Shown here: positions 48,590-59,905 of the stretch, piece by piece
Layout of the letters: each line of letters starts with the position of its first letter
Numbering within the stretch: position 1 is the stretch's first letter
NCBI GenBank assembly: GCA_964017045.1
Contig: OZ024807.1
Span: 13,091,241-13,155,240 of the forward strand
Reading direction: 5' to 3'
Source of the DNA: Omphiscola glabra
Taxonomy: Eukaryota > Mollusca > Gastropoda > Lymnaeidae
DNA length: 64,000 nt
Program-made: the position numbers and the translations under genes
Notes under the pieces: model-generated
What the model saw: the letters and a program-made list of their open reading frames with translations, nothing else
Database searches by the model: none
What the model was told of the DNA's origin: nothing

Positions 48590-49245
48590 TTTCAATGCCA
48601 TTATTTAGCTGGACTTGTTTAGATGTGCTTTCATTGCCATTAGTTAGCTGGACTTGTTTAGATGTGCTTTCATTGCCATTAGTTAGCTGGACTTGTTTAG
48701 ATGTGCTTTCATTGCCATTAGTTAGCTCAGTGGTTGGCTAATTGCGGCTTGCCAGCCGCATGCCGCTCTTTAAGCGACCTGAGTTCGTCTCGGCCAGTCG
48801 GCTACAAATCGGTATTGGCTCCAAAAAACAAGGTTTTTGATAGGTTCTTGAAAGAAATTTGGCTCTCAAATTTTTTTTAAATCGTTCCGCTGCTGATTTT
48901 TTGGCTCTTTTAACTAATGATTTTGCCGACCACCGAGTTAGCTGTGCTTTCATTGCCATTAGTTAGCTGGACTTGTTTAGATGTGCTTTCATTGCCATTA
49001 GTTAGCTAGAATTGTTTAGATGTGCTTTCATTGCCATTAGTTAGCTGGACTTGTTTAGATGTGCTTTCATTGCCATTAGTTAGCTAGAATTGTTTAGATG
49101 TGCTTTCATTGCCATTAGTTAGCTGGACTTGTTTAGATGTGCTTTCATTGCCATTAGTTAGCTAGAATTTTTTTAGATGTGCTTTCATTGCCATTAGTTA
49201 GCTAGAATTGTTTAGATGTGCTTTCATTCCATTAGTTAGCTGGAC
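48590..49245. repeat. 39-bp minisatellite, locus 1, split by a MITE
   Basis: About 11 copies of a 39-bp unit containing AGCTGGACTTGTTTAGATGT and GCTTTCATTGCCATTAGT. The same unit forms a second array at 57.4 kb. Confidence 0.95.
48728..48935. mobile_element. hAT-type MITE inside the 39-bp minisatellite
   Basis: Ends CAGTGGTTGGC and GCCGACCACCG are inverted with two mismatches; AGTTAGCT flanks both sides (48720-48727, 48936-48943). At 208 bp it is non-coding. Confidence 0.88.
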
Positions 49246-50095
49246 TGGAGCGGTAATATCAGTTGTAACAGCTTCTGATCACCCTGAGCTTGAGGCTATA
49301 CCGTATATATATAAACCTCCTTTAAAAAAAAACTATTGTTCACAGTAGGGTGTTTGCAACCTTTTGGTCAAAGTTTTCACATACGTCTATATGCCATGTC
49401 ATATTTCTATTTAGCATACAAGTATTATTGTTTTTCTTCCGTGTGCCATTGAAAATATCCCTGCGTTAAGGTTGTCGACCTCTGGCCTAGAGTGATTCCA
49501 GTTTGGGAAAACAACGGAGCGAGATATATATTGTCAACCCACTCGTTGAAGGGCTTGCAGTAGTGCAGAAGACTGTGACAGACTTGCAGAAGACTGACAG
49601 TCGTGCAGACGACTGACCGAAGACACACACTTATTGAGTAGTGAAACTAGTCATTCTGATCTGGACCATGCTCAATAGGGCCGTGATCCCCCCTCCCTTT
49701 TTTTCTCTTACCCGACCTCATTGTTGAATTTTAGTGAGGAATTTAGAAGAATTGGGTCGGTCGTGTAATTCGGCATACAATGAAACGTTGCTTAACTGAG
49801 ATCCGTACACTCTGGTGTATTTTCATGTCTGAGTAACCCATCACTGACATCGCACACAGAGTATGGCTTGAACATGTGGGGAACCACTGCTGTTAATGAA
49901 GCCTGTGTGGAATTAAAGCGTTTAAGAAGCATCGCCCTAAATTGGAAAGATCTCAAGTTTAATAGAAATTCATTTTTTTTTGGCTTCTCTAATTTTTCCC
50001 CTCCTGCCATTTTTTCCCCTGTTTGTTTCGTTTCGTTTCTTCCACCTCCCCCCCCCCCCCATATTCTTCAGTGCAAGATAACCCCAATTGCGATG
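49246..50095. other. Sequence between arrays
   Basis: No gene recognised. A short CAGACTTGCAGAAGACTGACA-like repetition at ~49555-49620 and a poly-C run near 50048 are the only patterns. Confidence 0.45.
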
Positions 50096-50099
50096 ACGT

Positions 50100-51675
50100 T
50101 ATCCCTCCTCCCTCGCCATCCGTCTCTCCCCTTGCCATTTGTCTCTCCCCTTGCCATCAGTCTCTCCTCTTGCCATCCGTCTCTCCCATGGCCATCCGTC
50201 TCTCCTCTTGCCATCCGTCTCTCCCATGGCCATCCGTCTCTCCTCTTGCCATCCGTCTCTCCCATGGCCATCCGTCTCTCCTCTCGCCATCCGTCTCTCC
50301 CATGGCCATCCGTCTCTCCTCTTGCCATCCGTCTCTCCCATGGCCATCCGTCTCTCCTCTCGCCATCCGTCTCTCCTCTCGCCATCCGTCTCTCCTCTCG
50401 CCATCCGTCTCTCCTCTTGCCATCCGTCTCTCCCATGGCCATCCGTCTATCCCCTTGCCATCCGTCTCTCCCATGGCTATCCGTCTCTCCCCTCGCCATC
50501 CGTCTCTCCCATGGCCATCCGTCTCTCCTCTTGCCATCCGTCTCTCCCATGGCCATCCGTCTCTCCTCTCGCCATCCGTCTCTCCCATGGCCATCCGTCT
50601 CTCCTCTTGCCATCCGTCTCTCCCATGGCCATCCGTCTCTCCTCTCGCCATCCGTCTCTCCTCTCGCCATCCGTCTCTCCTCTTGCCATCCGTCTCTCCC
50701 ATGGCCATCCGTCTATCCCCTTGCCATCCGTCTCTCCCATGGCCATCCGTCTCTCCCCTCGCCATCCGTCTCTCCCATGGCCATCCGTCTCTCCCATGGC
50801 CATCCGTCTCTCCCATGGCCATCCGTCTCTCCCATGGCCATCCGTCTCTCCCATGGCCATCCGTTTCTCCCATGGCCATCCGTCTCTCCCCTTGCCATCC
50901 GTCTCTCCCCTTGCCATCCGTCTCTCCTCTTGCCATCCGTCTCTCCCCTTGCCATCCGTCTCTCCCCTCGCCATCCGTCTCTCCCATGGCCATCCGTCTC
51001 TCCCATGGCCATCCGTCTCTCCTCTTGCCATCCGTCTCTCCCATGGCCATCCGTCTCTCCTCTCGCCATCCGTCTCTCCCATGGCCATCCGTCTCTCCTC
51101 TTGCCATCCGTCTCTCCCATGGCCATCCGTCTCTCCTCTCGCCATCCGTCTCTCCTCTCGCCATCCGTCTCTCCTCTTGCCATCCGTCTCTCCCATGGCC
51201 ATCCGTCTATCCCCTTGCCATCCGTCTCTCCCATGGCCATCCGTCTCTCCCCTCGCCACCCGTCTCTCCCATGGCCATCCGTCTCTCCCATGGCCATCCG
51301 TCTCTCCCATGGCCATCCGTCTCTCCCATGGCCATCCGTCTCTCCCCTTGCCATCCGTCTCTCCCCTTGCCATCCGTCTCTCCCCTCGCCATCCGTCTCT
51401 CCCCTCGCCATCCGTCTCTCCCCTCGCCATCCGTCTCTCCCATGGCCATCCGTCTCTCCCATGGCCATCCGTCTCTCCCCTTGCCATCCGTCTCTCCTCT
51501 TGCCATCCGTCTCTCCCCTTGCCACCCGTCTCTCCCCTTGCCATCCGTCTCTCCCCTTGCCATCCGTCTCTCCCCTTGCCATCCGTCTCTCCCCTTGCCA
51601 TCCGTCTCTCCCCTTGCCATCCGTCTCTCCCCTCGCCATCCGTCTCTCCCCTCGCCATCCGTCTCTCCCCGTGTT
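50100..51675. repeat. 19-bp minisatellite, ~82 copies, open in nearly all frames
   Basis: Unit CCGTCTCTCCCATGGCCAT with variants CTCTTGCCAT, CCCTTGCCAT and CCCTCGCCAT. Since 19 is coprime to 3, every frame runs through the same 57-nt, 19-residue cycle, which explains 300-680-residue ORFs in several frames of both strands. Rare variants (GTCTATCCCC at 50445, 50711, 51205) recur at 266- and 494-bp offsets, i.e. 14 and 26 units, showing block duplications. Not a gene. Confidence 0.96.
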
Positions 51676-52660
51676 TGTCCTATTACATTAATCGCTGGCG
51701 TTCATTGTTGTAAGGATTACTCTGTCCCCGGAGTTCAGTCGCCTCTGCGTGTTTTGGGGGGCCGAGCCTCGGGTTTGGAAATGTGCCTCCACTCCACTAA
51801 TCTGTGCAAGTTGTTTGATGTTGGGACTGGGCATTTCTTCCAATCTGTTCATCGCTGCAAACTCCCTCCCCCCCCCCCCCCCCCCCCCGCCCCTCTTAAA
51901 AAAACCTCAATGATTGTTACAGGTGTGAATTTCATTCGTAGAATAAATGTGAATAGAAACGATTTTTTTTTTGGTTTGGTTGGGGGGGGGGGGGGGGCGC
52001 ACGACAATCCTTGTAACAAGGGTTCTCAAATGGGTTATTTTCGCACTTTTCGGATTCATTCAATGTGCCGTGAATGAGTGGGGGTCGACAACGCTGATCA
52101 GACGAGTTTACGATTGGTCCATCTTGTCATGGCCGCTGCTGAAGAAGCGGCCGGTTTGCACTTCCGGGCAAGCACATCGTCTGCCAGGCTTAGTTCACTC
52201 CGAGCCGTGTCTCTGAGATCGGAGCGGCCTCCTTCGGGTGCGCCCTCGGCATCCACGCACTGCACATGACCTCAGGCCGTAGCTTGTGTGAGACTCGCTG
52301 TGTCGCGGTGCAGCAGTGGTCAGACTCGCCGTGGAGCAGTGGTCAGACTCGCCGTGTCGTGGTGGAGCAGTTGCCGTTATGAGTCCTCTACTCTTAGGCC
52401 CACAGCGATCCGGTTGAGAGCATACACAAGTTACAATGTCTTCCAGTAGCTTTAAATTCCCTTTAAGTTTATCCCCCCGCCCCCTTAATTCTGACGCCCG
52501 GCTCGAGTTTCCCCACATTGCCTCCCTTCTTTCATTTCACAGTGCATCTTCGTGCACGCTTTAATAGAGTGTGAGAGTAGAGAGTAAGATCTAATCCTTT
52601 TTTTGAACTATCTGAAATGGAACTTAACTTTGTGTACATTTCTACCTGAAAGGGCCGTGT
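51676..52660. other. GC-rich unassigned region
   Basis: 52080-52270 is CpG-rich and open on both strands but has no recognised domain. 52290-52370 has three short TGGTCAGACTCGCCGTG repeats. Long C and G homopolymers lie at 51866 and 51983. Confidence 0.4.
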
Positions 52661-52664
52661 TCTG

Positions 52665-53115
52665 AGGTGTACATGCTAACACGTCTTCTTCGGTGTGCAT
52701 GCTAACACGATACTTCGGTGTACATGCTAACACGATTCTTCGGTGTACATGCTAACAAGTGATCTTCATTGTACATGCTCACACGATACTTCGGTGTACA
52801 TGCTAACACGATTCTTCGGTGTACATGCTAACACGATTCTTCGGTGTACATGCTAACTCGATTCTTCGGTGTAAATGCTAACACGATTCTTCGGTGTACA
52901 TGCTAACAAGTGATCTTCATTGTACATGCTAACACGATTCTTCGGTGTAAATGCTAACACGATTCTTCATTGTACATGCTAACACGTGTGCTTCGGTGTA
53001 CATGCCAACACACGTTCTACAGTGAACATGCCAACATATGTTCTACAGTGAACATGCCAACATATGTTCTACAGTGAACATGCCAACATATGTTCTACAG
53101 TGAACATGCCAACAG
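52665..53115. repeat. ~25-bp minisatellite plus a diverged 26-bp sub-array
   Basis: About 13 copies of TTCGGTGTACATGCTAACAC-GATTC followed by five copies of ACATGCCAACATATGTTCTA-CAGTGA. The two sub-arrays share the GTxxACATGCxAACA core. Confidence 0.93.
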
Positions 53116-53284
53116 CCCGGTTGTCTCGCGCGGACGTTGCATTGGTCTTTTAACAGTCTTGCCAACATGTCTCGCGAATAAAAGTCCGTAAATATATTCA
53201 TCCGTTTGCACAACCACTCAACGGTATCAAACTGCGGGGTATATAGGTATATATTAAGAACCCTTTTTTCTCTCTACAGCACAA

Positions 53285-53740
53285 AACCGCTCTCTACAAT
53301 GAACAACGACTACTTCTCCCTACAACCCACAACTAATACTTCTCCCTACAACACACAACCAATACTTCTCCCTACAACACACAACCAATACTTTTCTCTT
53401 TAACACAAACCACTACTTCTCCCTACAATACACAACCTCCACAATACACAATCTCCACTTCTCCCTACAATACACAACATCCACAATACACAACCTCCAC
53501 TTCTCCCTACAATACACAACATCCACAATACACAACCTCCACTTCTCCCTACAATACACAACCTCCACTTCTCCCTACAATACACAACATCCACAATACA
53601 CAACCTCCACAATACACAACCTCCACTTCTCCCTACAATACACAACCTCCACTTCTCCCTACAATACACAACCTCCACTTCTCCCTACAATACACAACAT
53701 CCACAATACACAACCTCCACAATACACAACCACAACTTCT
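53285..53740. repeat. CTCCCTACAATACACAACC repeats, two interleaved unit lengths
   Basis: Units of ~26 bp (CCACTTCTCCCTACAATACA-CAACCT) mixed with 16-bp units (CCACAATACACAACCT). It lies just past the 3' end of the neuropeptide-like gene. Confidence 0.92.
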
Positions 53741-53939
53741 CTCTATGAACGCCGCTTCTTTATACTCCGAACAACCACTGTTTCGTATAAACAACCCAAA
53801 AGTTTTGTAAAGGTTTTTATAAATTTATTTGTCCTGAAAAATGTCGCAATAACTTAGTTTCTGTTCTAAATAAATAAATAAAATAGAGAGACGTCAGCAA
53901 TGCTGGTTTGAGACGCCGTAACTGAACAGACCGCGACTC

Positions 53940-55365
53940 TCATCCGTAACGGAGAAGGTTGCCCATGCTGTCTCGTTGGTCAGTCTGTGGCTCGGGCACC
54001 TCGTCCCTAGGGACGGGCATGTATCCGTGGGCGGGCATCCAGATCCAGTAGTCCCCGTCGTCTCTCTTGTTTCGAGAGTTCATCTTTGGAGGGAGAGGGG
54101 AGAAATGCGTGAGTATGACAAAACATAATTATTTAGATTTTTGCCTGATAAAATGGTGCGGAATTTTGATGTGCGCAGCTGATTATAAGAGTAGAAATTA
54201 TGTTGCAGTAAAAAAGTACGACTATTTTATGGCATTCCCGTTCAGATTGTAGCAATTCGTGACACAAGTACTCATGAGAGTTGAACAAATGTACTCACCA
54301 GATTTGAAATGAGGTACTCACCAGAGTTGGAATGAGGTATTCACCAGAGTTGTAAAGAGGTATTCACCAGAGTTGAAATGTGGTATTCACCAGAGTTGAA
54401 ATGAGGTATTCACCAGAGTTGAAATGAGGTATTCACCAGAGTTGTAAAGAGGTATTCACCAGAGTTGTAAAGAGGTACTCACCAGAGTTGGAATGAGGTA
54501 TTCACCAGAGTTGTAAAGAGGTATTCACCAGAGTTGAAATGAGGTATTCACCAGAGTTGAAATGAGGTATTCACCAGAGTTGAAATGAGGTATTCACCAG
54601 AGTTGTAAAGAGGTATTCACCAGAGTTGTAAAGAGGTATTCACCAGAGTTGAAATGAGGTATTCACCAGAGTTGAAATGAGGTATTCACCAGAGTTGAAA
54701 TGAGGTATTCACCAGAGTTGTAAAGAGGTATTCACCAGAGTTGAAATGAGGTATTCACCAGAGTTGAAATGAGGTATTCACCAGAGTTGAAATGAGGTAT
54801 TCACCAGATTTGTAAAGAGGTATTCACCAGAGTTGAAATGAGGTATTCACCAGAGTTGAAATGAGGTATTCACCAGAGTTGTAATGAGGTAGTCGCCAGA
54901 GTTGTAATGAGGTACTCACCAGAGTTGAAATGAGGTATTCACCAGAGTTGAAATGAGGTATTCACCAGAGTTGAAATGAGGTATTCACCAGAGTTGAAAT
55001 GAGGTACTAACCAGAGTTGAAATGAGGTATTCACCAGAGTTGAAATGGGGTACTCACCAGAGTTGAAATGGGGTACTCACCAGAGTTGAAATGGGGTACT
55101 CACCAGAGTTGAAATGGGGTTCTCACCAGAGTGACAGAAGCACCCACCAGAGTTGAAAAAAAAAAAACGTACTCACCGGGGAATCGGCGTATAGTGGGCG
55201 TGGCGCCCGCAGTGCTGCCTCCAATGATCGCTTCCGTAACAGCATTCTCAAAGCGTTGTTTCTGAGAGTGGGCCCAGCGAACACGGCGCCTTCCTCTGCC
55301 GGGGCCACGGCCTGGAGAATGGCGAGGAGGAACACTGGCAGCAAGTACACTGATAGGGACGGCAT
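53940..55365 (-). CDS. Neuropeptide/prohormone-like secreted precursor, two coding exons
   Basis: Exons 55365-55177 and 54083-53940 join in phase 0 into 110 aa. The ATG lies 3 nt after an excellent acceptor (CCCCTCCCCCCAG), so a 5' UTR exon lies upstream. Residues 1-~21 form a signal peptide (MPSLSVYLLPVFLLAILQAV). RKR (44-46) and KR (69-70) are prohormone-convertase sites. Predicted products: 22 residues (47-68) and a 40-residue C-terminal part containing DYWIWMPAHGYMPVPRDE and ending NLLRYG before the stop; the final Gly would be the amidation donor, giving a RYamide C-terminus. No cysteines. The second acceptor is preceded by a long pyrimidine tract (TTTCTCCCCTCTCCCTCC). An AATAAA on the minus strand lies at 53829-53824. 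I cannot assign it to a named family; luqin/RYamide precursors share only the last two residues and normally have a Cys-containing C-terminal region. Confidence 0.82.
54285..55140 (-). repeat. 23-bp minisatellite with a splice-donor motif in each unit, intron of the neuropeptide-like gene
   Basis: About 37 copies. On the minus strand the unit is GTGAATACCTCATTTCAACT-CTG, with CTG/GTGAGTACC in the copies nearest exon 1 (55030-55130) and a few others, and CTG/GTGAATACC in the rest. The true donor of exon 1 is CCG/GTGAGTACG at 55177/55176; a T12 run and CAACTCTG then lead straight into the array. Confidence 0.94.
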
Positions 55366-56800
55366 GTTCTGGGGGGAGGGGATATAAATAGATGTTTACA
55401 CAGGGTGTGGGTGTGGCCATTAAAAAAAAAGTATACATTTTTTTGTGGGTGTGGTCAAATTGTTTTGAGAGTGTCGCTGAATTGTAAACGTCTTTTGTGG
55501 ATGGAGCGAATTGTCTTAGCCATGTTCTGAGAGTTTATTCACGGGCTGTTTGTGACAAATCAATTTATGTGCATATTTGAACACTCTCATGTTTCAAGAG
55601 TTCATCTTCGTTACGGATAAGAATCGAGGTATTCACATTTATGACAGTATTGTTGTACGTCAGATGCCGGAGTTGTCGATCCAGTTTCGGAGTCGGCATA
55701 TCTTTCTAAATGTTCGACACGTGATTACACGAAGCACACTCCTAATGAGGCCTGGTCATGAATATGGTAAGCTCAGTGCCACACTGGGCTAACTGATGTA
55801 CTTACAGTGTGACATTTCAGTGCAACACTGGGGTAACTAATGTACTGACAGTGTTGACATTTCCATGTCTCAACTGACACGTACTAGTTGGGACATTGTC
55901 TTGACGCTCCACGAGACGCGACTATCTTCTTTCCGCGGACTTTCCGCGGACTGCCGGCGTAAACACGCTCAAATGATGCACGCTCTTTACTCGGCGTCCT
56001 TTCGGTTTCACGAGGCGCGTTTCCGGTCTCACGAGATCGCAGTTTCGGTTTCGCAGTGCGCGCTTCCTGCCTCACAGGGCGTGCATCCTGCGTGTAAAGA
56101 GATGCGCGGGGTAAAAGGGGGGGGGGGAGTTACGGGGCGGCTTGTAACCTCCGTGTTCCGTCGCCAACGGTCCGCACAGAGTGATTCGGTATGTCCTTTA
56201 CGAAGGCTTTGATGTCCAATTTGATTGCTGACTTTGTCGAGGGACACTTTTGTTTTATCTTTTCAATTTGCTCCCGACAGAAATGTTTCGCAACGGTGTT
56301 TCACCCGAACAGTACACAACAAGCCAACATTTTTCCTCCTCCTGTTTTTGAGTCGGGAATAATTTTAACAATCTCGTCTTTAAAAAAACAAAAATGTGGC
56401 TTCACCAGATTCTGCGTCCATAGATCTCACCCCCGTCTCCCCCAACCCAAAGTCGTATATTGGCTGAGTCGGCTGCTGACATTTTCAAAACTTAGAGGGA
56501 TTATACCCGGAGTGTGTAAATAAATAAAACGCTTCTATTTCAACATGTCACGATCACAGTATCGACATATACAAGCTCCGTGCACGTTACGTCATGTTCT
56601 CAGGGGTTCCCCTCCCATTCTTCCGTGGCGTCGGACACCCTTTTAATTGTTAGGTGGGACGTTGTTGTTAAAGTTTAATGCAAACGATTAAAATATCTGT
56701 ACAAGATCTCAACCGAGGTGATTCCCGCCGACTTTCAGCTATTGACTCCCTCGGCAAAAGCACCGTGAATAGTTTTCTTAAATGTAGGGCTACGAGAGGT
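55366..56800. other. Upstream of the neuropeptide-like gene; CpG-rich block
   Basis: 55890-56180 is CpG-rich, with short degenerate CGGTTTCACGAG / CGGTCTCACGAG repeats and TTTCCGCGGAC twice (55931-55952). It could be a promoter/CpG block for the minus-strand gene, but no 5' UTR exon or transcription start was identified. Confidence 0.4.
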
Positions 56801-56900
56801 AGAGCTAGAGATAGAGAGAGGGAGAGAGAGAGGGGGATAGAGAGAGGGATATATATATACTTAAAGAGGGATAGATAGAGAGGGGGAGAGAGCTGTCGGG
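56795..56900. repeat. (GAGA)n / (GATA)n low-complexity tract
   Basis: Purine-rich GAGAGAGA and ATAGAGAGGG repeats. Confidence 0.9.
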
Positions 56901-57369
56901 TTTCGCTTGAATCACTCCTGAGAAATCTCCTGCCAGAGTTAGAGAGGCCGAGTTGTCATCGCTTGTTATTTATTTGTGTGTGTGTGTGTGTGGAAAGAGA
57001 ATGTTCAGCAGCAGTGTTGTTTCTTCCGGACAGTTTGTTCCGGAAAAAAGGTGTGTGTGGGGGGGGGGGGGGGTAGCATTTCAGATGTTCCCTTAATTAG
57101 TTGGAAACATTTTTATCGGGGTGGGGGCGTTTGTTGACTATTTTCGGAAAAGGGGGGGGGGCGTGCAAACACCCCCTCATCTCCGGAGAGATGCCTGAAA
57201 GAAACACTGTTCAGTAGGTTCACTGGCCACAATCGCACATATAGAAAAGTCCGCCTTGCCCTGGCCAGCACAAACACACCCAGCCGGGTGAATTTGGAGC
57301 ACAAGCTTATTTTGACCTATGACACCTTGTCCCCACATGGCATGAATGTCATGTCTCTATTCACTGTTT

Positions 57370-57765
57370 GAACCTAGCTGGACTTGTGTAGATGTGCTGT
57401 CATTGCCATTAGTTAGCTGGACTTGTTTAGATGTGCTTTCCTTGGCATTAGTTAGCTGGAATTGTTTAGATGTGCTTTCAATGCCATTAGTTAGCTGGAC
57501 TTGTTAAGATGTGCTTTCCTTGGCATTAGATAGCTGGACTTGTTTAGATGTGCTGTCAATGCCATTAGTTAGTTAGACTTGTTTAGATGTGCTTTCAATG
57601 CCATTAGTTAGCTGGACTTGTTTAGATGTGCTTTCCTTGGCATTAGTTAGCTGGAATTGTTTAGATGTGCTTTCCTTGGCAATAGATAGCTGGACTTGTT
57701 TAGATGTGCTGTCAATGCCATTAGTTAGCTGGACTTGTTTAGATGTGCTTTCAATGCCATCAGTT
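57370..57765. repeat. 39-bp minisatellite, locus 2
   Basis: About 10 copies of the same 39-bp unit as at 48.6-49.2 kb, here with CTTTCCTTGGCATTAG and CTGTCAATGCCATTAG variants. Confidence 0.95.
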
Positions 57766-58515
57766 TTTTTTTTAAATCCTCAAGCTGTCACCTGTACAAA
57801 TTTAAATCCTTTTAAACGTTTCGTTCCGAGAAATAACAATTTTCACATTCGTTTCTACATAGAGTTTTTTTCCCTTCTTATGGAATGTTTAGTGTTCTCG
57901 TTAACCGAACTTTGAAAAGTGTTCATATGGACACTCCCTCCCCCCCCCTTTTGAGTATGAGGCCCGGGTATAACGGCCCAGAATGTGTACCCCAACACCC
58001 CGTAGAACAGACGCCCTTAACTTTATGTGTCCATGAAAAGGTGTCAGGTCACTGAGCTGCATTTCCAATGCATTTTGTTATATGCATAAAAAACAACTTT
58101 ATTCTAAGATAAGGGTCCATGACCTTCATCTGACTGGAAAAAGGGACCCATGAAATAAAAAGGTTTAGAACCCCTGTCATAGACCCGCACGGAATCTGAT
58201 AGATGATGGGGATGGGGGGAGTTGAGTATTATGTTTCATCTGATAGATAATGGGGATTTGGGGGAGGATTGGAGAGAGTGGAGTATCAAGTTTTTGTTCA
58301 AGTTGAGTCCAAGAAATTAAATTTATTTGCAGTGCGGCTTTGACGTTCACGCCCCCCCCCCCCACATCCTCCACTTTCTTGTCCCGTGAGATGACGGGCA
58401 CATATTTCAGTACACTAAAACTGTAAGGCTTGGGTTGCAAACGGTGTTACAAGCTGGCCTGCCTGGGGGTCATATATCAGCACGAGAAGCTTAAGCCGCT
58501 GGGCTTAACCGAGAC
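57766..58515. other. Intergenic sequence with a possible hAT end
   Basis: GGTTTAGAACCCCTG at 58161-58175 resembles a hAT right end; no matching left end was found. Two ~60-bp imperfect copies of ATCTGATAGATxATGGGGAT lie at 58195-58280. Confidence 0.4.
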
Positions 58516-58534
58516 AACACCCTGCCGGGTTCAT

Positions 58535-58745
58535 GTTTAGGACCCTCTTGTATCCAATAGGACCTTCCTATATTCTATAGGACCTTCTTGTATCCTATAG
58601 GACCTTCTTGTACCCTGCAGGACCTTCTTTCATCCCTTAGGACCTTCTTGTATCCCATAGGACCTTTTTGTATCCCATGACCTTCTTGTATTCCATATGA
58701 CCTTCTTGTATCCCATAGTACCTTCTTGTATCATATAGACCGATT
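58535..58745. repeat. 20-bp minisatellite TATAGGACCTTCTTGTATCC
   Basis: About ten copies with point changes and small deletions. Confidence 0.93.
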
Positions 58746-59167
58746 AGATTTAACGCGAAGGGCTTACGAACCTGTTAGGAATGAGCCAAACGACGGGATT
58801 CATGTTGAAATAAGAATAGATTTCGGACATATGTCACTAAAAAGGAAAAAAAAAGTGTTTGGGTAGCGTACGAAGTGGTTAAAGCGGACCCGGACACTTT
58901 TCATAATTGGATTACGCTTGGAGCGTTTTTTGAGGGGGGGGGGGGTGGGGGGGGGAGGCAAGCATTCACACCATCTCGTTGCACACGACACCGAAAATTG
59001 CATATAAGACGCGGAGAATAATGGAATCGTTGTCGCACTGTGGCACTCAATGGACGTTTCAAACTTGTCCGAGAAGAACTCTGCAGCGGACCGCGGGTCG
59101 CATTATGATATTTAACTTTTAAATTCCATGTAAAAGATGAGCGCAACTTTCATGGGGGTAGATGAAG

Positions 59168-59428
59168 TTTGACCGTTCACCGTATATGACCGCGTATAAC
59201 GTGATCCACCGTTCACCGTATATGACCGCGTATAACGTGATCCACCGTTCACCGTATATGACCGCGTATAACGTGATCCACCGTTCACAGTATATGACCG
59301 CGTATAACGCGATCCACCGTTCACCGTATATGACCGCGTATAACGTGATCCACCGTTCACCGTATATGACCGCGTATAACGTGATCCACTGTTCACCGTA
59401 TATGACCGCGTATAACGTGATCCACGTA
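59168..59428. repeat. 36-bp minisatellite, ~7 copies
   Basis: Unit CCGTTCACCGTATATGACCG then CGTATAACGTGATCCA. It is highly homogeneous (three point differences). 36 is divisible by 3, so both strands show repeated 12-residue ORFs, which I treat as incidental. Confidence 0.95.
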
Positions 59429-59703
59429 TGAAGCCGAAACCCCTAACGTTTTGTCTGAAGAAAAGAAATGTTCTAAATGTCACTTCCGCTTATAATGCGA
59501 TCTGCTAATGTTCTTCCATATTAATACAATACGAATTTACAAAATAATATTTAAAAAAAAATTAATTTTGAAATGAGTTGTGGTCGTAACGCTATCGGAT
59601 CAAAAGAGTCACTACTCACATTACTGGTGTTTGGCGCAGGTACGATGCGCGAGTAGGCCATTACTAAATTTGTTGAATAGGAATAAAGCATATATCGTTT
59701 ACC

Positions 59704-59905
59704 GCAGCGGTTCTCAGCATGTGGGTCGCTACCCCTTTGGGGGTCGAATCTCCCTTTCTCAAGGGTCGCCTATAACCATCGGAAAACACATATACTCTAC
59801 AGTTATGAAGTAGCAACGAAAATAATTTTATGCGTGGGGGTCGCCACAATACGAGAAACTGTATTTAAGGGTCGCGGCATTAGGAAGGTTGAGAACCACT
59901 GCATT
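59704..59905. mobile_element. SPIN-like hAT MITE, both ends present
   Basis: About 202 bp from CAGCGGTTCTCAGCATGTGG to GGAAGGTTGAGAACCACTG. Internally it has TACCCCTTTGGGGGTCGAA, CGCCTATAACCATCGGAAAA, TATGAAGTAGCAACGAAAAT and GGGTCGCGGCATTAGG in the order of non-autonomous SPIN. The flanks GTTTACCG and CATTACAG match at 5 of 8 positions, so the target duplication is unclear. Confidence 0.87.

Noticed and set aside
49868..52077. ORFs of up to 684 residues across the CCGTCTCTCCC array
   Set aside because: A 19-bp tandem unit without stops yields open frames on both strands. The repeats are low-complexity, there is no domain, and the same residue cycle appears in each frame.
59112..59483. 123-residue ORF with a 12-residue RYTRSYTVN-type repeat
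   Set aside because: Caused by a 36-bp minisatellite; the opposite strand is equally open. There is no signal peptide or cleavage sites suggesting a multi-copy peptide precursor.
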